A stretch of 64,000 bases of DNA from Dyella thiooxydans (GTDB lineage: Bacteria > Pseudomonadota > Gammaproteobacteria > Xanthomonadales > Rhodanobacteraceae). The position numbers and the translations under genes were made by a program. Location: the NCBI RefSeq assembly GCF_001641285.1, contig NZ_CP014841.1, positions 2,852,001 to 2,916,000 on the forward strand. Reading direction: 5' to 3'. Below are positions 60,279-64,000 of the stretch, piece by piece (position 1 is the stretch's first letter; each line of letters opens with the position of its first letter). Under the pieces are notes generated by a model. That model had not been told where the DNA came from. It searched no databases and saw only the letters and a program-made list of their open reading frames with translations.

Positions 60279-60288
60279 TCAAACGAAA

Positions 60289-61095
<807 letters not shown>

Positions 61096-61461
61096 TCAAC
61101 CCTTGAATCTGAACGCCAGCAGATTGACCGCATAAGCCACCATCAGCCCCGCGATGGCGGCCAACGGCGGCAACTTGAATTGGATGAGGATCACGAACAG
61201 CCCTCCCAGGATCGCGATCCACTTCAGGATCATTCCCGACAGCAACCTGCCCAGCGTTGCACCGCCCGGGCCAAGCTTCGCGAATGCGCGCATCGACAGC
61301 AGCGCCGTTCCCAGCGCCACGACTCCCGCTCCCAGTGCCGCAGCCAAGGCCTCTCGAGGCCCCCGCAGCAGGAAGACGAGTCCCGCGGCCATTGCCACGC
61401 CAAGCTGCAGCACGACAATTCGCGAAGCGACACGCCGACCGGAGTCTAGACTGTTGAGCAC
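61096..61461 (-). CDS. atpI: ATP synthase accessory protein I
   Basis: The 121-residue protein has four spans, including VVLQLGVAMAAGLVFLLRGP, then AAALGAGVVALGTALLSMRA and WIAILGGLFVILIQ. AtpI helps assemble the c-ring. The GTG at 61461 is chosen because it gives the family length (about 126 residues) and a GGGGAG element lies five bases upstream. Longer in-frame starts give a tail unlike the family. It is the first gene of the atp operon. Confidence 0.85.
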   Translation of the reverse strand: MLNSLDSGRRVASRIVVLQLGVAMAAGLVFLLRGPREALAAALGAGVVALGTALLSMRAFAKLGPGGATLGRLLSGMILKWIAILGGLFVILIQFKLPPLAAIAGLMVAYAVNLLAFRFKG

Positions 61462-61531
61462 CTGCACTCCCCGCGCGGCCCATACCAGAAAGGGTACTGA
61501 TCCTGCGAGAAGCCACGATCCTATCCGTATG

Positions 61532-61561
61532 ATTGTAGCAGTGGCCCGGATCGAGCGACAA
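61532..61561 (-). promoter_or_regulatory. sigma-70 promoter of the atp operon
   Basis: On the minus strand, TTGTCG and TACAAT are separated by 18 bases, and a TG two bases before the -10 box makes it an extended element. Transcription would begin about 65 bases before the atpI GTG. Confidence 0.6.
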
Positions 61562-61623
61562 GCTCTTGCGCCGGCGTTGGCAGGTGCCGCGGCGGCGTCG
61601 CGGTCGGTGTTGCGAGCCGGGGA

Positions 61624-61658
61624 CAACAAAAAAGGGCCGGACCGAAGTCCGACCCTTT
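61624..61658 (-). terminator. intrinsic terminator of the phasin gene
   Basis: On the minus strand, AAAGGGTCGGAC pairs with GTCCGGCCCTTT around a TTCG tetraloop, with one G-T wobble, followed by TTTGTTG. It begins 28 bases after the phasin stop codon. Confidence 0.9.
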
Positions 61659-61686
61659 GACCATGGACGCCAGGCGCCCCGGTGGC

Positions 61687-62076
61687 TTACTTGGCAGCAG
61701 CCTTTTTGGCGGCGGCGACCGGAGCGGCGACCGCTTCGTTGGCAGCCTGCTGCTGTTCCTGCATCACCGCACCGATCGACTCGGCGGTCTTCTGCGTCAC
61801 CGCGAAGATCTCCTGTCCGACCGACACCGCACGCTCGGCGTTGTCGCGACCCAGGCTGGCGCCCTTTTCCCACAGCGAGCGGAAGCCGTCGACGTCGCGC
61901 ACTTCCATCGCCTCGGCAAGGAAGTCGGCGGAGATCTTCGCCTGCTTCTCGAAGGTCTTGAACTGGAGGCTGGCAACCGTCTCGATCCCCTTCACCGCAA
62001 GGGCATGGACCTTGAACGCGTTGTCGGAGAACTGCTTGGCGTAGCTGAACGCCTGGCTGGTGAACTGCTGATTCAT
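61687..62076 (-). CDS. phasin family protein
   Basis: The 129-residue protein has the phasin core (FSDNAFKVHALAVKGIETVA, LQFKTFEKQAKISADFLAEA). The region VRDVDGFRSLWEKGASLGRD follows, then an alanine/lysine-rich tail (AAPVAAAKKAAAK). Phasins coat polyhydroxyalkanoate granules, and such granules need phaC, which is not in this window. The upstream region has conspicuous palindromes and an AT-rich promoter. It ends in a strong terminator, so it is a single-gene transcript. Confidence 0.92.
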   Translation of the reverse strand: MNQQFTSQAFSYAKQFSDNAFKVHALAVKGIETVASLQFKTFEKQAKISADFLAEAMEVRDVDGFRSLWEKGASLGRDNAERAVSVGQEIFAVTQKTAESIGAVMQEQQQAANEAVAAPVAAAKKAAAK

Positions 62077-62132
62077 GGCAATCTCCCCTCGGTGGGGTGG
62101 CTGGTAGTGGGGCTACCTTAGCAAGCCTTTTG

Positions 62133-62188
62133 TTGCAGTGCAATATATTTTTTGCTTCAGCCCGATACGTTCATGAAAATTTCATGAA
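62133..62188. promoter_or_regulatory. phasin promoter region with palindromic sites
   Basis: The perfect palindrome TTGCA-g-TGCAA (62133-62143) lies just downstream of a minus-strand TATATT box (62142-62147). Two copies of the palindrome TTCATGAA (62170-62177 and 62181-62188) are spaced 11 bases apart, one helical turn, just upstream of it. TGCA-rich palindromes are known targets of PhaR, the granule-sensing repressor of phasin genes. Confidence 0.6.
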
Positions 62189-62229
62189 AAACGGGATCTT
62201 GTTGCAATTCCGCGACCTGCCGCGACGCA

Positions 62230-62592
62230 TCAAAAACTGCTCGACGAGCAGCTCGCGCCGGACGTACACGTCTCATGCACCACCACCCGGTCGAGCCCGG
62301 GCAGCCGAGGGCCGAGCCGTTGCCAGATCCAGCGCGCCAGCATCTCGCTGGTCGGATTCTCCAGACCCTCGATGTCGTTGAGGTAGTGGTGGTCGAGCTG
62401 GTCGTAGAGCGGGGCGAACGCCGCCTTGATGTCGGCGAAGTCCATGACCCAGCCGAGCTGAGGATCGGGCTCGCCCTCGACATGGATTTCGATGCGGAAC
62501 GAATGCCCATGCAGCCTCGAGCACTTGTGGCCGGGCGGCACGTTGGGCAGGCGATGCGCCGCCTCGAGCTGGAAAACCTTGAAGATATGCAT
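62230..62592 (-). CDS. queD: 6-carboxy-5,6,7,8-tetrahydropterin synthase QueD
   Basis: The 120-residue enzyme belongs to the PTPS/QueD family. It has the zinc-ligand histidine in AAHRLP, the paired histidines in [14 protein letters not shown], and the catalytic loop [20 protein letters not shown] with HYLND. A C-terminal [10 protein letters not shown] holds the catalytic glutamate. It makes 6-carboxytetrahydropterin for queuosine synthesis in tRNA. Its length is normal for the family. Confidence 0.92.
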   Translation of the reverse strand: MHIFKVFQLEAAHRLPNVPPGHKCSRLHGHSFRIEIHVEGEPDPQLGWVMDFADIKAAFAPLYDQLDHHYLNDIEGLENPTSEMLARWIWQRLGPRLPGLDRVVVHETCTSGASCSSSSF

Positions 62593-62649
62593 GATGCGTC
62601 GCCGGGTGGGAGTCGTTGCCGAAGGCCGGCAAGATCGGCGCGGTAGAAG

Positions 62650-62726
62650 TGGTGGCTATGGGTGGACTCGAACCACCGACCCCAGCATTATGAGTGCTGT
62701 GCTCTAACCGGCTGAGCTACATAGCC
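62650..62726 (-). tRNA. tRNA-Met (CAT), elongator type
   Basis: The 77-base minus-strand sequence folds as a tRNA: acceptor GGCTATG paired with CATAGCC, a discriminator A and an encoded CCA. It has a D-arm with AGCTCAGC, anticodon stem CAGCA/TGCTG and loop CTCATAA with the anticodon CAT (62690-62692), and a T-arm with GGTTCGAGTCC. The sequence follows bacterial elongator tRNA-Met closely and lacks the initiator's mismatched first acceptor pair. Confidence 0.97.
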
Positions 62727-62905
62727 ACGGGTGACGCCTCCGCCGAGCCGGTTCGCTTCAGCGGGGCGCGGCAGTTTAAAGGCCAGACGACCACCATTCA
62801 AGTCTCGGCTTGCTGCCTGTTTCTGCGCTGTGGTTGAATCAATCCCGGAAACGCCACCCCCTGCAGCCATTGCGCAGTGGCTCATGGCCGTTTTCAGGAG
62901 ACGAC

Positions 62906-63451
62906 ATGATCGATGTGGATGGCTATCGTCCGAACGTGGGCATCGTGCTGTTGAACGGCGATGGCCGGCTGTTCTGGGCGCGCCGCGTCAACCGCGACGG
63001 CTGGCAGTTTCCACAGGGCGGCATGCGCAGCGACGAAACCCCGCTCGAGGCGATGTACCGCGAGTTGCAGGAGGAGACCGGCCTGGCGCCCGAGCACGTC
63101 GAAGTGGTGGGCTCCACCCGCGGCTGGCTGCGCTACCGCCTCCCCCATCGTTACGTGAGGCATCACCAGCGACCGACCTGTATCGGCCAGAAGCAGGTCT
63201 GGTTCCTGCTGCGACTGGTCGGCGGCGAAGATGCGCTCAAGCTCGATGCCTGCGACAAACCCGAGTTCGACCTCTGGCGCTGGGTCGATTTCTGGTACCC
63301 CGCCGCCCACGTGGTCAACTTCAAGCGGGGCGTATACGAGCGCGCTCTGCGCCAGTTCGCGCCGCTGGTCGAGAGCCTGCTCAGCATGCAGATCGGTGCA
63401 CCGCCGGTTCGCGACTCGCACGGCCCGGGCAAAGGGTGCGCCGCCGCCTGA
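62906..63451 (+). CDS. rppH: RNA pyrophosphohydrolase RppH
   Basis: The 181-residue Nudix hydrolase starts [17 protein letters not shown] and carries the Nudix box as [20 protein letters not shown] followed by TG, with all essential glutamates. It has the family-specific [20 protein letters not shown]. RppH removes pyrophosphate from 5'-triphosphorylated mRNA and triggers decay. A CAGGAG ribosome-binding site precedes the ATG. Confidence 0.96.
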   Translation: MIDVDGYRPNVGIVLLNGDGRLFWARRVNRDGWQFPQGGMRSDETPLEAMYRELQEETGLAPEHVEVVGSTRGWLRYRLPHRYVRHHQRPTCIGQKQVWFLLRLVGGEDALKLDACDKPEFDLWRWVDFWYPAAHVVNFKRGVYERALRQFAPLVESLLSMQIGAPPVRDSHGPGKGCAAA

Positions 63452-63566
63452 AGCATCCACCTCGGCGCGCCCTGCAGATGCGGCGGCGCAAGCAGCTTCG
63501 ACGCGGCTTCCTTGACGCTTCGAGCGCCTGACGGCTATACCCTCCCCTTTGCCTGGGAGGGACTGC

Positions 63567-64000
63567 ATGCCGCCTCGACCCCCACCGCGACTGGTCGTGC
63601 AGACGCACGACGCCGCCCGGCAGCGGGCGCGCCGGCGCTGGCTGCTCGTGGCCTGGCCGGTCAGCCTCGTGCTCGCGGGCGCTCTCGCATTCTGGCTTGG
63701 ACAGTCGCCCGTGCAGCTTCCGCTGCCGCACGGCAACCGCGCAGTGGTCAAGCAACTGCAGGCGGAGAACGAGAAGCTCAAGCAGCAGGTGGCCGACCTC
63801 CGGCGATCGCAGCAGGTGGCTGATGTGGCGATGCGCTCATTGCAGCGCTCGATGACCGAGCGCGAGGAGCAGATCAGCGGACTGCGCGCCGACCTCGGGT
63901 TCTACTCCCGCCTGGTCGGCGGTGACAGCCAGCGACAGGGCCTGCGCATCCAGGAAGTGCGGGTGCAGCCGGTGGCGCAGTCGAACGCGTGGAACGTCAC
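63567..64000 (+). CDS. single-span coiled-coil protein (DUF6776-like), N-terminal part
   Basis: The visible 144 residues comprise a basic cytosolic head, one membrane span (LLVAWPVSLVLAGALAFWLG), and a long coiled coil (VVKQLQAENEKLKQQVADLR, then ADVAMRSLQRSMTEREEQIS) with LGFYSRLVGGDSQRQGLRIQ. This layout and its position next to rppH match DUF6776, which has no known function. The GGGAGG ribosome-binding site seven bases before the ATG is strong. The rest lies beyond the right edge. Confidence 0.8.
   Translation, partial: MPPRPPPRLVVQTHDAARQRARRRWLLVAWPVSLVLAGALAFWLGQSPVQLPLPHGNRAVVKQLQAENEKLKQQVADLRRSQQVADVAMRSLQRSMTEREEQISGLRADLGFYSRLVGGDSQRQGLRIQEVRVQPVAQSNAWNV

Overview
The window is about 64 kb of GC-rich, gene-dense bacterial chromosome. 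Gene content and protein style point to a gammaproteobacterium of the Xanthomonadales, most likely the Rhodanobacteraceae (Rhodanobacter, Dyella, Luteibacter or Frateuria type). The main pointers are a XanB2-type chorismatase beside aryl-polyene (xanthomonadin-like) pigment genes, GTAGGAGC-type REP palindromes, and housekeeping genes such as ttcA, ubiJ-ubiB, the atp operon and rppH. The species assignment is inference; I have run no search. There is no phage, insertion sequence, CRISPR array or rRNA operon. One tRNA gene (elongator tRNA-Met) is present.

Layout. 1-2.2 kb: start of an aromatic aminotransferase, ttcA, a DUF465 protein and an acetyltransferase. 2.3-5.9 kb: a three-gene signalling operon made of a small unknown protein, a double-domain KaiC-like ATPase and a GGDEF-histidine-kinase fusion. 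5.9-9.2 kb: pssA, then an ECF sigma factor between two membrane proteins. 9.3-13.2 kb: an Aae-type aromatic acid efflux operon with a MarR regulator and an obvious operator. 13.2-18.2 kb: a sigma-54 two-component system divergent from an outer-membrane barrel protein and a PstS-like protein. 18.3-22.8 kb: a five-gene accessory operon (thermostable-hemolysin family protein, AMP-forming ligase, haem-oxygenase-like metalloenzyme, TPR protein, SDR) behind a good sigma-54 promoter. 22.8-32.2 kb: a lipoprotein, an M16 peptidase, a small membrane protein under a second sigma-54 promoter, trmL, ubiJ-ubiB, truC, arfB, an acyltransferase and a LysE exporter. 32.2-44.8 kb: a LysR regulator with the glyoxylate shunt genes aceB-aceA, a cation/proton antiporter, yifB, ubiK, a P-II gene, gpmA, a repeat protein, hemF and a YdcF protein.

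44.9-52.8 kb: part of a halogenated aryl-polyene pigment locus. Two ketosynthase-fold genes, a glycosyltransferase and a flavin halogenase run on the + strand. They converge on an ACP, two hotdog dehydratases and an acyltransferase on the - strand. A chorismatase that should supply hydroxybenzoate sits next to the ACP. 52.8-61.5 kb: glmU and the complete atpIBEFHAGDC operon with its promoter, internal hairpins and terminator. 61.6-64 kb: a phasin, queD, tRNA-Met, rppH and the start of a coiled-coil membrane protein.

The most promising material for new biology is the sigma-54-driven 18.4-22.8 kb operon, the KaiC/GGDEF-kinase operon, and the small sigma-54-controlled membrane protein at 26.4 kb. 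The chorismatase, the pigment genes, the ubiquinone factors (UbiJ, UbiB, UbiK) and the aromatic-acid efflux pump may also form a hydroxybenzoate economy spread over the window.
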